A DNA stretch of 64,000 nucleotides from an uncultured Ignavibacterium sp. (GCA_937942875.1 CALEBT010000038.1:1-64000), one strand, 5' to 3'; positions 46,185 through 55,113 are shown, counted from the stretch's first letter. The notes: generated by a model from the sequence alone, not told the origin. Made by a program: numbers and translations.

Positions 46185-47324
46185 TTAAATAATTTTATTA
46201 ATTAAATCAACTAACATTCTTCCGTTCTTTACATTATGAGTTCTAATTATTCTTGCTGTATTCATTATTGAGATTGTTTCTAATATACTTGACGGAAAAT
46301 CTCTTTCATTTACTTCCAAATTTAATGTTTTACCAATAAATGATTTTCTCGAAAGCCCTATTAAAATTGGATAACCTAAAGTTGAAAATTCTTTAAGTCT
46401 TTTAATAATTGTAAAATTATCTCCAAAGCTTTTACCAAAACCGATACCCGGATCTACAATAATATTCTGAATATTATTATTCTTAACTTCTTTAATTCTA
46501 TAATACAAATAGTCATATATCTCTGAAATAACTTCATTATATGAGGGATTTAATTGCATAGTTTTAGGAATTCCTTTCATATGCATAAGAATTACAGTTG
46601 CATTTCTATCTTTGCAAATATTTATCATATTTTCATCTCTGGTCATAGCACTTATATCATTAACAATTGTCGCTCCCAAATCTAGAGCACTAGCTGCAAC
46701 TGTGCTTTTTGTTGTGTCAATGGAAATGATTAAATCACTATTTGCAGACAGTAATTTTTCAATAACAGGAAGAACTCTTCTTTTCTCTTCTTCTTCTGAT
46801 ATAAATTCTGAACCAGGCCTTGTTGATTCTCCTCCAATATCAATTATATCAGCTCCAGTATCAATCATACTTAACCCATAATTTATAGCATCCTCTAGTC
46901 TGAAATAGTTACCTCCATCAGAAAATGAATCTGGAGTAACATTTAATATTCCCATTAAATAAGCTCTATTAAAGTCAAAGATTCTATTTCTAATCTGATA
47001 TTTTTTATATGTTGGGTAATTATAATTATCTAATGATATCGTTATTTTGTTTACTAATTGATTTTTTGATCTTGACTTTGATAATTTATCTACTAAAATA
47101 TCAGGATTATCGATAATCAGAAGATTTGAATGGGAGTTGTTTCTGGCAGTAAAATAATTTATTGATTCATTTTCAAAAAATTCGATTATGGAATTCTTTT
47201 CTTCAAAATCTAATTCTCTGATTTCAATAACTTCTTTTGAAATATCATTATTAACAATATTGTAAATTGTAGAAAAATAAGAAAACAATGCATCGTCAAT
47301 AATATTGATAACGTGAACAATCAT
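46185..47324 (-). CDS. folP: Dihydropteroate synthase with N-terminal extension
   Basis: This is the folate pathway enzyme joining p-aminobenzoate to pterin pyrophosphate. The core starts near residue 115, with MGILNVTPDSFSDGGNY, DIGGESTRPGSE, SIDTTKSTVAASAL, NDISAM, VDPGIGFGKSF and GLSRKSFIG all present. At 379 aa it is about 100 residues longer than usual. The extra N-terminal part (MIVHVINIIDDALFSYF...) is not a signal peptide and I do not recognise it; it could be an added alpha/beta domain. The ATG at 47324 is the best start, but internal starts would make a normal-size enzyme only without good codons. Confidence 0.92.
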   Translation of the reverse strand: MIVHVINIIDDALFSYFSTIYNIVNNDISKEVIEIRELDFEEKNSIIEFFENESINYFTARNNSHSNLLIIDNPDILVDKLSKSRSKNQLVNKITISLDNYNYPTYKKYQIRNRIFDFNRAYLMGILNVTPDSFSDGGNYFRLEDAINYGLSMIDTGADIIDIGGESTRPGSEFISEEEEKRRVLPVIEKLLSANSDLIISIDTTKSTVAASALDLGATIVNDISAMTRDENMINICKDRNATVILMHMKGIPKTMQLNPSYNEVISEIYDYLYYRIKEVKNNNIQNIIVDPGIGFGKSFGDNFTIIKRLKEFSTLGYPILIGLSRKSFIGKTLNLEVNERDFPSSILETISIMNTARIIRTHNVKNGRMLVDLINKII

Positions 47325-47341
47325 AAAACCTGAGGTGATAG

Positions 47342-48001
47342 TTAAATAGAAGAAATAATATTTTTAAACTCTGTTACTGCAGCACTGACGTTATCAGCAT
47401 TAAATATAGAAGCACCAGCCACAACAATATCAGTTCCTGCAATAATAACATCCTTAAGATTATCTTTGTTAATCCCACCGTCAGTCTCAATCTGAAAGTT
47501 AAGATTGAGTTCCTTTTTCATTCTGTTCAGTTCGTTGATTTTTTTTATTGAAGATGGAATAAATTTTTGTCCACCAAACCCCGGATTAACTGACATAATC
47601 AAAACAAAGTCAACATCTTCTAAAATGCTTGATAATGAGTGAACAGGAGTTGAAGGATTAATTACTACTCCGGCTTTCACTCCTGATTCTTTTATTCCAT
47701 TAATTGTTCTGTTAAGGTGAACAACTTCCTCAAAGTGAACAGAAATATAATTAGCTCCGGCATCAACAAATTCTGAAATAAAATTATCTGGATTTTTTAT
47801 CATCAAATGAACATCTATTGGAAGTTTGGTTATCTTCCTGATAGCATTTACTATAAATGGTCCGAATGTAATATTAGGAACAAACTGACCATCCATAATA
47901 TCACAATGGATAATATCTGCGCCAGCCATTTCAATTAATCTGATTTGCTGGTTTAAATTTGAAAAATCTGCTGATAAAATAGATGGTGCTAAAAGTTTCA
48001 T
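47342..48001 (-). CDS. rpe: Ribulose-phosphate 3-epimerase
   Basis: This TIM-barrel enzyme interconverts ribulose-5-phosphate and xylulose-5-phosphate. The 219-aa sequence has APSILSADFSNL, DIIHCDIMDGQFVPNITFGP, PIDVHLMIKNPDNFI, LIMSVNPGFGGQKFIP and QIETDGGINKDN. Metal and phosphate ligands (His33-type, Asp35-type, GGIN) are complete. It directly abuts the PASTA-protein stop codon. Confidence 0.96.
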   Translation of the reverse strand: MKLLAPSILSADFSNLNQQIRLIEMAGADIIHCDIMDGQFVPNITFGPFIVNAIRKITKLPIDVHLMIKNPDNFISEFVDAGANYISVHFEEVVHLNRTINGIKESGVKAGVVINPSTPVHSLSSILEDVDFVLIMSVNPGFGGQKFIPSSIKKINELNRMKKELNLNFQIETDGGINKDNLKDVIIAGTDIVVAGASIFNADNVSAAVTEFKNIISSI

Positions 48002-48769
48002 TTAATATTGTATTTCTTCTGTTGTTTCTGTAATTGTTCCCTGCTTAGTTACAAACAAATCGACCTTATCTCCTGAATTTAATCTATTACCATAAACAGG
48101 ATATTGATCTAATATGGTATTTGGGAGTAAAGTATTTGAAATTATAAAGTTAATCTTACCTACTTGCAAAGTACTATCGCTAAGAATTTGTCTTGCTTCA
48201 GTAAGCGATTTACCGACCAAATCCGGAACAATTATTCTTCCACTCAAACTACCTGAACTAACAAAAATATTAACCGAGCTTCCTTTTTTCAGTTTTGTTC
48301 CCTCAACGAATTGTTGATCAAAGACCATATCTTTTGGATAATTTGATTGTAAATACTCAACGTTTCCAAGCTTTAATCCTATTCTTTCTAAAGCGAATTT
48401 TGAATCAACTATTGATTTACCCTTTAAAGCGGGAACTATAACTGCTTTCTCTCCACCACTGACAAACAAATAAATAGTCCTGCCTGATTTTACAATTTTA
48501 CCGGCTTCAGGTCTTTGCATAAATATTTTCCCAGCAGGTACATCATTTCCAAATGAAGTATCAGCAATAAAAACTTCGAAGCCTTTTTTTTCCAAAATAC
48601 TTATTGCTTCCGACTCTGTTTTACCAATTACTGATGGAATTGAAATTTCTTCAGAGGAGACATAAAAAGGTAAAATAACTTTATCTAGTATAAAAAAAAC
48701 AATCAAAATAGATAAAAAAACTATAGATACTTTTTTTAGCAAGTAATTTCCGTTCATAATTTTTATCAT
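48002..48769 (-). CDS. Membrane-anchored protein with three PASTA domains
   Basis: The product has a short cytoplasmic stub, one membrane helix (KKVSIVFLSILIVFFILDKVILP) and three PASTA domains (SIPSVIGKTESEAISILEKKGF, IVPALKGKSIVDSKFALERIGL and IVPDLVGKSLTEARQILSD). PASTA domains bind peptidoglycan-related ligands, but no kinase domain is present, unlike PrkC. A similar kinase-free arrangement occurs in many Bacteroidota-type genomes. Possible starts are the ATGs at 48769 and 48757 and a TTG at 48802; the ATG at 48769 is preferred but not certain. Confidence 0.85.
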   Translation of the reverse strand: MIKIMNGNYLLKKVSIVFLSILIVFFILDKVILPFYVSSEEISIPSVIGKTESEAISILEKKGFEVFIADTSFGNDVPAGKIFMQRPEAGKIVKSGRTIYLFVSGGEKAVIVPALKGKSIVDSKFALERIGLKLGNVEYLQSNYPKDMVFDQQFVEGTKLKKGSSVNIFVSSGSLSGRIIVPDLVGKSLTEARQILSDSTLQVGKINFIISNTLLPNTILDQYPVYGNRLNSGDKVDLFVTKQGTITETTEEIQY

Positions 48770-48830
48770 TCCAAATATATTTACAGGGTAATTCTTTTTC
48801 AAACATTAAACCTAGTTTAATTGATTATAA

Positions 48831-50444
48831 ATGATTAAAAATTATTTTTTTCTCAGTCGTTTAGGATTTGAGTTATGCAAAAAAATCAAAGGTTTTACAA
48901 TAATAGAATGTTATACCAGTAAAAAGGATACTCTGTTTTTGAATCTTAGTAACGAGATTGAATACACTATGGAAATTTGTGTTGATCATTCACTTCCGTT
49001 TATTCAATTACATAATTCATTTAAAAGGAAAAAACGAAATTCTGTTGAAATATTCTCCGATATTTTAAATCTAAAAATTTCAGACGTATTTATTGCTAAA
49101 AACGATAGAGTGCTACTTTTTCAAATAGAAAATGAAATTTCATTATTCTTTGCAATCAGAGGTAAATTTACAAATATATATTTACTAAACGGGAATAGGT
49201 TTTTATCATTCAAAAAAATTTCAAATGAAGATTTGGAAATTATAAGAAACGAATTTCTATCACTTGAATTTATTAGTCCATTAACTTTGCCTGATTTTTC
49301 AGCAGATGATAACAAATTGAGCATTTATGAACTTAAGAAAAAATATCCGTTCCTTTCAAATGAAATTATAAATGTTTTAGAGGAAAGTAATAAACCATCT
49401 TTAGATAAGATAATTGAAAGTATAAGAAAGGTTTATTATAATGATTTATATTTAATAAATGATTTTGAAAATAAATCTTCTGTAATAAGTTATACAACAT
49501 TTGAGATGAATAATAAATTTCAAGTTAGTCAATACTCATCTGCACTTGAGATATCTTCCAAATATTTACAAATGCTGAAATATTTTAACGAATTTAGCAA
49601 AATATTTAACGCTACACAGAAACACATCGAAAAAGAATTGATATATCTTAATAACAAAAAAAAGAATATTCTTGCCAGATTAGACTCCGGTAGTAAGGAA
49701 AGCGAATTCAGAAAATTTGCTGAACTTCTTTTAATAAATAAGTCAATGATATCAACAGGATTGAATGAAATTATAGTTGATGATGTTTTTGAAAACAATA
49801 AATCCATATCAATTCAATTAAATAAGAAGTTTACTCCTCAACAAAATATTGAATACTATTTCAAAAAATCCAAAGATGAAAAAATGTTTTTTGACAGAAG
49901 TTATAAACTTCTTTCTGATGTTGATAAAAGATTAAAGTTAGTAAATGAAGCTAAAGAAGAATTAGTTAACTGTCATTCTTTTGACGATATATTATCAATA
50001 ATGAATAAAATCGGATTAAAAATGAAAAATGATTATGTTAAACAAGACGAACCCAGGATTAAATTCAGACATTATATTATAGAAAATAAGTATAATGTTT
50101 TCGTTGGAAAAGACAGTAAATCTAATGACCTTCTTACATTAAAATTTGCAAAACAAAATGACTATTGGTTCCACGCAAGGTCTGTATCTGGATCACACGT
50201 TGTATTAAAATTGGAGAATAAAACAGAGATTATTCCCAAAAGCATTCTGAAAAAAGTCGCAAGCATTGCTGCATTTTACAGTAAAGCTAAGAGTTCCTCA
50301 TTAGTTTCTGTATCATATACTCAAAAGAAATATGTTGTTAAGAAAAAAGGAATGGATATTGGTCAGGTTGCTTTGTTAAAAGAAAATACACTTTTAGTGA
50401 AACCTGAAATTCCTGAAGATGCTGCACTTGTTGAACAGGAATAG
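48831..50444 (+). CDS. rqcH: NFACT/RqcH-family ribosome-associated quality-control protein
   Basis: This homologue of RqcH/Rqc2 (537 aa) binds stalled large ribosomal subunits with peptidyl-tRNA and directs C-terminal alanine tailing. It has an NFACT-N domain at about residues 1-200, including the conserved Asp92-Arg93 (AKNDRVLLF) needed in studied members. A coiled-coil middle follows (about 260-410, with KKKNILARLDSGSKE), then the NFACT-R domain at about 425-537 (NDYWFHARSVSGSHVVLKLENK...AAFYSKAKSSSLVSVSYTQKKYVVK). The N-terminal part is quite diverged. It is divergent from the PASTA gene. Confidence 0.9.
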   Translation: MIKNYFFLSRLGFELCKKIKGFTIIECYTSKKDTLFLNLSNEIEYTMEICVDHSLPFIQLHNSFKRKKRNSVEIFSDILNLKISDVFIAKNDRVLLFQIENEISLFFAIRGKFTNIYLLNGNRFLSFKKISNEDLEIIRNEFLSLEFISPLTLPDFSADDNKLSIYELKKKYPFLSNEIINVLEESNKPSLDKIIESIRKVYYNDLYLINDFENKSSVISYTTFEMNNKFQVSQYSSALEISSKYLQMLKYFNEFSKIFNATQKHIEKELIYLNNKKKNILARLDSGSKESEFRKFAELLLINKSMISTGLNEIIVDDVFENNKSISIQLNKKFTPQQNIEYYFKKSKDEKMFFDRSYKLLSDVDKRLKLVNEAKEELVNCHSFDDILSIMNKIGLKMKNDYVKQDEPRIKFRHYIIENKYNVFVGKDSKSNDLLTLKFAKQNDYWFHARSVSGSHVVLKLENKTEIIPKSILKKVASIAAFYSKAKSSSLVSVSYTQKKYVVKKKGMDIGQVALLKENTLLVKPEIPEDAALVEQE

Positions 50445-50466
50445 TATGAAACATTTTTACCGATAA

Positions 50467-50496
50467 AATAGTCTTAATAATAAAAACAGGACTATT
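50467..50496 (+). promoter_or_regulatory. Hairpin abutting a start codon
   Basis: AATAGTC (50467-50473) can pair with GACTATT (50490-50496), which directly precedes the ATG at 50497 and contains most of its AGGA ribosome binding sequence. Pairing could hide the start site. A 7-bp AT-rich stem is weak, so this is tentative. Confidence 0.3.
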
Positions 50497-50991
50497 ATGA
50501 AACCTTTAATACTAATTGGTTATTTTATTTCATCATTCTTTTACTTAAATGCGATTTCATTTATCTCCCAGTTTAATAGTACTGATCTCAATATCAATGC
50601 TACTCAGAATAGTGATATAGATTATATTCTTACTCCTATTAGTTGTGAAAAAAATATCTTTGAATGTGATTCTTCTTGCCAAAAGAGAAAATATAAATTT
50701 TTTCAGTTCGATGATAAGTTAAACAATCTTAATAAGATGGATATTGATAGTTTAATTAAAAAATACAAGTTTGAAATAGATATTGAAAAGTATTTCAACA
50801 AAGATTTCTTTAAAAAATTTGAAGAAAACTCGCCAAGATTTTGGCAGGATTTTCCAAAATTTGATAAAAGAGATTTGGATGTATTATTAAAAGACTTAGA
50901 TAAAAATTTAAACAAGGATAGCTTGTTAAATAGATTCAAGTTTTTTAGGAAAAAAGATTTATTTGATAATTCAGAATTAATCGAAATTTAA
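50497..50991 (+). CDS. Small exported protein, unknown
   Basis: The 164-aa product has an N-terminal hydrophobic segment of about 20 residues (LILIGYFISSFFYLNAISF), likely a signal peptide or anchor. A Cys-containing stretch follows (CEKNIFECDSSC near residue 50), then a very charged helical tail rich in Lys, Asp and Phe (KFDKRDLDVLLKDLDKNLNK). No family was recognised. It stands alone between rqcH and an alkaline-phosphatase-like gene, with a weak hairpin after it. Codon use is like its neighbours. Confidence 0.7.
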   Translation: MKPLILIGYFISSFFYLNAISFISQFNSTDLNINATQNSDIDYILTPISCEKNIFECDSSCQKRKYKFFQFDDKLNNLNKMDIDSLIKKYKFEIDIEKYFNKDFFKKFEENSPRFWQDFPKFDKRDLDVLLKDLDKNLNKDSLLNRFKFFRKKDLFDNSELIEI

Positions 50992-51007
50992 CAGGATTAT
51001 TAATTGA

Positions 51008-51037
51008 TGATTTTGTTAATTTGTATCAACAAAATCA
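51008..51037 (+). terminator. Possible terminator hairpin
   Basis: TGATTTTGTT (51008-51017) and AACAAAATCA (51028-51037) form a perfect 10-bp stem with a 10-base loop, 17 bases after the stop of the small exported protein. The following T tract is poor, so termination may be inefficient. Confidence 0.45.
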
Positions 51038-51053
51038 ATAGGTTTTAATTAAA

Positions 51054-52268
51054 ATGAGAAAATATCTTAAGGTCATAATATTTTTCTTATTTTCAATAAG
51101 AATAATCTTTGCTCAAAGTCCTCCATATTTAATTCTGGTTTCATTTGATGGATTTCGTTGGGATTATGCATCTAAAGAGCTAACTCCCAATTTAAATTTG
51201 ATTGAAGAAAATGGAGTAAAAGCTTTATCGCTGAAGCCCTCATTTCCTTCTAATACTTTTCCAAATCATATTAGCATTGTAACTGGATTATATCCGCAAA
51301 ATCATTCTATAATATCTAATAGTATTTATGATAAGTATTTTGAAGAATATTATTCAATCGGAGATACTTCTTCAGTAAGGAATCCTAAATGGTACAAAGG
51401 AGAAATGATTTGGGAAACTGCAAGGAGACAAGGACTTATTACAGCAAGTTATTTCTGGCCTGGTTCGGAAATGAATTTGGATTATAAAAGACCTAATTAC
51501 TTTGAAAACTATGATCATAACAGAGACTACTTTGTTAGAGTCAACGGTGTATTAAACTGGCTTAAGTTACCATTTGAAAAAAGACCAAGGTTTATAACTT
51601 TATATTTTGATATGGTTGATACTTATGGTCATAAATTCGGTCCGTTATCTGACGAAACTAATAAAGCAGTACATTATGTGGATTCAGTTTTAGGTTATTT
51701 AATCAATGGTATTAAACAACTTAATCTATCAGATAGTGTTAATCTAATAATAGTTTCAGATCACGGTATGGCAAATGTGAATTCAAAGAAGGTTATAAAT
51801 ATTGAGGAGATTGTTAGTAACGAGAAAATTAAGATTTTTGGCAAAGGTTCTACAATGCATTTGTATGGAAATAAGCAGGATTTAGAGGAAGCTTATGAAA
51901 AATTATTAAATAATCAAAATAATTACAGAGTTTACAAAAGAACAGAAATACCAGAGTATTTCAACTTCAAATACAACGCATTAATTGGAGACATTTTTAT
52001 CCTTGCAGATATCGGATGGTCTCTTGCAACTAATAAAGATATTAAAAAAGGCGATGAATATTCTGGCGGTAATCACGGATTCGATAATAACCATATCGAT
52101 ATGCACGGTATTTTTTATGCAACTGGACCGTCCTTTAAGAAAGGATATAAATTCGGAACATTTGAGAATGTTCATATTTACCCTTTGATGTGCAAACTTC
52201 TGAATATTATTCCTAATCAATCAATTGATGGAGATATAAAAGAGATTGAATTTATTCTTAATTATTAA
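51054..52268 (+). CDS. Exported nucleotide pyrophosphatase/phosphodiesterase (alkaline phosphatase fold)
   Basis: The 404-aa protein has signal peptide ...IIFA|Q and then an ENPP-type alkaline phosphatase fold. The metal ligand Asp32 is in VSFDGFRWD, the nucleophile Thr68 in FPSNTFPNHISIVTGLYP, and further metal ligands lie in DTYGHKFG, SDHGM and GNHGFDNNHIDMHG. Family members cleave nucleotide phosphodiester or pyrophosphate bonds or phospholipid headgroups outside the cell; the exact substrate is unknown. It is convergent with the next gene with only 9 bases between them. Confidence 0.92.
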   Translation: MRKYLKVIIFFLFSIRIIFAQSPPYLILVSFDGFRWDYASKELTPNLNLIEENGVKALSLKPSFPSNTFPNHISIVTGLYPQNHSIISNSIYDKYFEEYYSIGDTSSVRNPKWYKGEMIWETARRQGLITASYFWPGSEMNLDYKRPNYFENYDHNRDYFVRVNGVLNWLKLPFEKRPRFITLYFDMVDTYGHKFGPLSDETNKAVHYVDSVLGYLINGIKQLNLSDSVNLIIVSDHGMANVNSKKVINIEEIVSNEKIKIFGKGSTMHLYGNKQDLEEAYEKLLNNQNNYRVYKRTEIPEYFNFKYNALIGDIFILADIGWSLATNKDIKKGDEYSGGNHGFDNNHIDMHGIFYATGPSFKKGYKFGTFENVHIYPLMCKLLNIIPNQSIDGDIKEIEFILNY

Positions 52269-52277
52269 AATTCGTTA

Positions 52278-53252
52278 TCATATTTCGCTAAAATCTTCAA
52301 TTTTATAACCTGTTTTTCGAAGCGATGGAAAGATTTCAGAAATATTTCGATATTGTTTCGGTGTGATAATGTAATTTCTTTTTTCGTTCGATTGAATTAC
52401 TATTAGTTCTTCAATTATTCTCGATGATATTTCATCACCCAAATCCGATAAATCAATTACAGAGCTTGTTTGAATCAACAATATTTTATTCCTTTTCAAT
52501 TCATAACTTATAGTTTGAACTGTATTCTCATCTAACCATCCATATTTTGAATCAATAAATACCTTATTGGAATGCTCATAATCTCTTAAAATATTATATA
52601 TAGTATTTTTTGTTTGCAGCTTAGAATAATTTTTGCCGAATTTATAAATCAAATCCTTTATCTCATCATTTATAAGAATATAGTACCTTTTATTATTATC
52701 TTTAAATAATCTTAAATTTTTCTGAAATGACTTATTCGGAACTATTAAAAATGAAATTGGTTCAGGTGACTCAATTATTTCTTTGCCTAATTTATCCAAA
52801 TCATTAACTTTAACTAAAAACGATAGCTTTCCTTTATTTCTTGTTATACTCTTATCTATGGAAAGTTCGGCTATTAGCAGGATTTCTCCATTAGAGTAAA
52901 GTTTAAGATTTGATTTGTTACTTTGAATAGAATCCTTAGCAATTAAAGTCACATTTTTATCAGAAAAATTTCTTTCAAGCTCCAATAAAATTAATTCCAC
53001 AGGGACATCAGAATATACTCTTACTTTAAAGTTGAGAGTTTTGTCATTTGATACTTTTTCTATCAGATTATCAGAAATATCATAATTTTTCAGTGATGTT
53101 AAGAAAATATTCTGTATTTCATCAATTTCTATAGCATCCTTTTGATATTGTTTTCTTTTGTCTGGGAAAAAGTAATCAACAGAAAATTTAATTAATAATA
53201 ATATTATGAAGGCACTAATTAGTTTCCAAAACAATTTAGGAGAAAATAGCAT
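52278..53252 (-). CDS. Membrane-anchored protein, possibly a diverged polysaccharide-deacetylase-like fold
   Basis: The 324-aa product has one N-terminal membrane helix (LFWKLISAFIILLLIKFSVDYF). A mixed domain follows (residues about 50-165), then a C-terminal part beginning PISFLIVPNK that looks like an alpha/beta barrel: YYILINDEIKDL, KVFIDSKYGWLDENTVQ, KILLIQTSSVIDLSDLGDEI and NYIITPKQ. The order of strands recalls divergent polysaccharide deacetylases (DUF610), but the expected histidines and catalytic residues are not seen, so activity is doubtful. I use the ATG at 53252, 8 bases after the crotonase stop, rather than a TTG inside that gene. Confidence 0.65.
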   Translation of the reverse strand: MLFSPKLFWKLISAFIILLLIKFSVDYFFPDKRKQYQKDAIEIDEIQNIFLTSLKNYDISDNLIEKVSNDKTLNFKVRVYSDVPVELILLELERNFSDKNVTLIAKDSIQSNKSNLKLYSNGEILLIAELSIDKSITRNKGKLSFLVKVNDLDKLGKEIIESPEPISFLIVPNKSFQKNLRLFKDNNKRYYILINDEIKDLIYKFGKNYSKLQTKNTIYNILRDYEHSNKVFIDSKYGWLDENTVQTISYELKRNKILLIQTSSVIDLSDLGDEISSRIIEELIVIQSNEKRNYIITPKQYRNISEIFPSLRKTGYKIEDFSEI

Positions 53253-53259
53253 AAAAAGA

Positions 53260-54042
53260 TTATGTGTTTTTAAAGTTTGGATTTCTTTTCTCAAGAAAAG
53301 CTAAAGTCCCTTCCTTAAAATCATTCGTACCACAACAAAGACCAAAAAGAAGTGCTTCGTAATTCAATCCCTGATTCAAATCCATCTTAAAAGCTGAATT
53401 AACAGATTTTACTGCTAATCTGATTGCTTGTTGTCCTTTTGAATTAATTAAGTTCAAAGTTTCAATTGTTTTTGCTAGTAATTCTTCCTTCTTAAATACT
53501 TTATTAACCAATCCGATAGACAAAGCTTCATCAGCTGAAATTAGATTACCTGTTAAAATCATTTCCATTGCTTTACCCTTACCAACTAATCTTGGTAATC
53601 TTTGTGTTCCACCATAACCAGGAATTATTCCAAGATTGACCTCAGGTTGCCCGAACTTTGCATTTTCAGAAGCATATCTGAAATGACAAGCTAAAGCTAA
53701 TTCACATCCACCGCCTAGTGCGAAACCATTTACAGCAGCAACCACCGGCTTTTCCATTTCTTCAATAGAATTGAAAATATCCTGACCAAATTCAGCAAAT
53801 TGCTTTCCTTCAAGCATTGAAAGCTTATTGAGTTCAGAAATATCTGCTCCTGCCACAAAAGCTTTTTCCCCTGCTCCGGTCAAAATAATAGAATAAATAT
53901 TATCGTCTTCTTTAAGCTTTTGAAAAACTTCTTTAAGTTCCAATAATGTCTCTCTATTAAGAGCATTTAGTTTATCCGGACGATTAATTTTAACAACAGC
54001 AATTTTTTCAACGTATTCAACAGTTAATGTATTTAAGTTCAT
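53260..54042 (-). CDS. Enoyl-CoA hydratase/crotonase-family enzyme
   Basis: This 260-aa crotonase-fold enzyme adds water to an enoyl-CoA. The CoA and oxyanion-hole segments (AFVAGADISEL and VAAVNGFALGGGCELALAC) and the catalytic glutamates in GGGCELALAC and GQPEVNLGIIPGYGGTQRLPRLVG are all present. Family resemblance is to short-chain enoyl-CoA or 3-hydroxybutyryl-CoA dehydratases, but the chain length cannot be told. No other fatty-acid oxidation gene is adjacent. An AGGAGG-like site precedes the ATG. Confidence 0.93.
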   Translation of the reverse strand: MNLNTLTVEYVEKIAVVKINRPDKLNALNRETLLELKEVFQKLKEDDNIYSIILTGAGEKAFVAGADISELNKLSMLEGKQFAEFGQDIFNSIEEMEKPVVAAVNGFALGGGCELALACHFRYASENAKFGQPEVNLGIIPGYGGTQRLPRLVGKGKAMEMILTGNLISADEALSIGLVNKVFKKEELLAKTIETLNLINSKGQQAIRLAVKSVNSAFKMDLNQGLNYEALLFGLCCGTNDFKEGTLAFLEKRNPNFKNT

Positions 54043-54050
54043 ATTTCCTC

Positions 54051-54644
54051 CTAAAAACTTACAAAAATGGGTATTCTTACTTTTAGATCTATTGAGATAA
54101 AATTATTTGATTTGAAAAAGTGATAAGAGCCGAGAACTTCCATCATAAACATAGAAAAACCTGCTCCAATGTTTAAACCAAATTTGGAATTTTCTTCAAG
54201 AAAATTATTTCTTCCTCTATCAACTTTGAACTCGTGTAATTTTTGAAATAACGAATAAGAAACTCCTCCTTGTACGAATGGCATAAACAGTACAATATTC
54301 TCTAATAAAGGAGAGAAATAATGTCTAACTCCAAGATCAACAGCTAATGCGTTTGTATGAAAATTTGAATAGTCCGACTCCTGAAAAAAATTTTGAGAAC
54401 CCGGGAATTGGTCAAATCCTAAAACACCATAAAGAAATACAGGAAGAATATCCGTATCTGAATATGAAAACTCTATATTAAATCCATAACCAATATCAGT
54501 ATTCTTAAAGAAATCAAATACTGGCAACCTTGGTCCGACACCAAAACTTAAAAATGAACCCTGAGCTTTATTCGATGATACTGTCTGAGCATTCAGGACA
54601 TTTATAAAAAACAAAAATATTATTACAATAGTTTTTCTCATCAT
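54051..54644 (-). CDS. Small outer-membrane beta-barrel protein
   Basis: The 197-aa product has a signal peptide (...FINVLNA|Q). The rest alternates aromatic and polar residues, such as SFLSFGVGPRLPVFDFF, YGFNIEFSYSD, NALAVDLGVRHYFSPLL and FISIDLKVRIPIFVSF. The terminal phenylalanine is typical of outer-membrane barrels of eight to ten strands. No specific family was recognised. It sits between the DUF2231 gene and the crotonase gene, with short gaps. Confidence 0.7.
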   Translation of the reverse strand: MMRKTIVIIFLFFINVLNAQTVSSNKAQGSFLSFGVGPRLPVFDFFKNTDIGYGFNIEFSYSDTDILPVFLYGVLGFDQFPGSQNFFQESDYSNFHTNALAVDLGVRHYFSPLLENIVLFMPFVQGGVSYSLFQKLHEFKVDRGRNNFLEENSKFGLNIGAGFSMFMMEVLGSYHFFKSNNFISIDLKVRIPIFVSF

Positions 54645-54668
54645 TACTCTTTTGAAGCAATTTTATAA

Positions 54669-55112
54669 TCAATAATTCTTTTTATAAATAGTAATAATTT
54701 CATTCGTTAGTCCACCATATTCTCCGGTCTTCATAATAAAAAATAAAACCATCAATGAAATCAAAACAATAATTATCCTGTAAACAAAATGACTTTTTAT
54801 CTTTCTTGCTAAATATAATCGTATCAGAAAAAGTAAACCAGCAAACCACGCAGAAAAGTTCGCATATTCAATATGTTTATTAAGAATTTCAGTTTCGTTA
54901 TTTGAGAGATTCTTATATAAATTTAGATTAGAATTTCCCGAAATAAGAGCAGCAACTAAACCAACAATACCAATAACTAGTATAATAAGACTCAATCTGT
55001 CAAATAATTCAGATTTTTTGAATAAAGCTAACAACTCAATAAAAGGATATACAACTAAAAAAGCTATTGGAAAGTGAATTATCTTTTGGTGAAAATGAGC
55101 TAATTCAATCAT
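54669..55112 (-). CDS. DUF2231-type four-helix membrane protein
   Basis: The 147-aa protein has four predicted membrane helices and the HQKIIHFPIAFLVVYPFIELL start typical of DUF2231, in which conserved histidines precede the first helix and GLVAALISGNSN follows the second. The family has no proven function; some members occur with cytochromes and may bind heme. It starts one base before the stop region of the adjacent SDR gene, suggesting coupling. Confidence 0.8.
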   Translation of the reverse strand: MIELAHFHQKIIHFPIAFLVVYPFIELLALFKKSELFDRLSLIILVIGIVGLVAALISGNSNLNLYKNLSNNETEILNKHIEYANFSAWFAGLLFLIRLYLARKIKSHFVYRIIIVLISLMVLFFIMKTGEYGGLTNEIITIYKKNY

Positions 55113-55113
55113 A

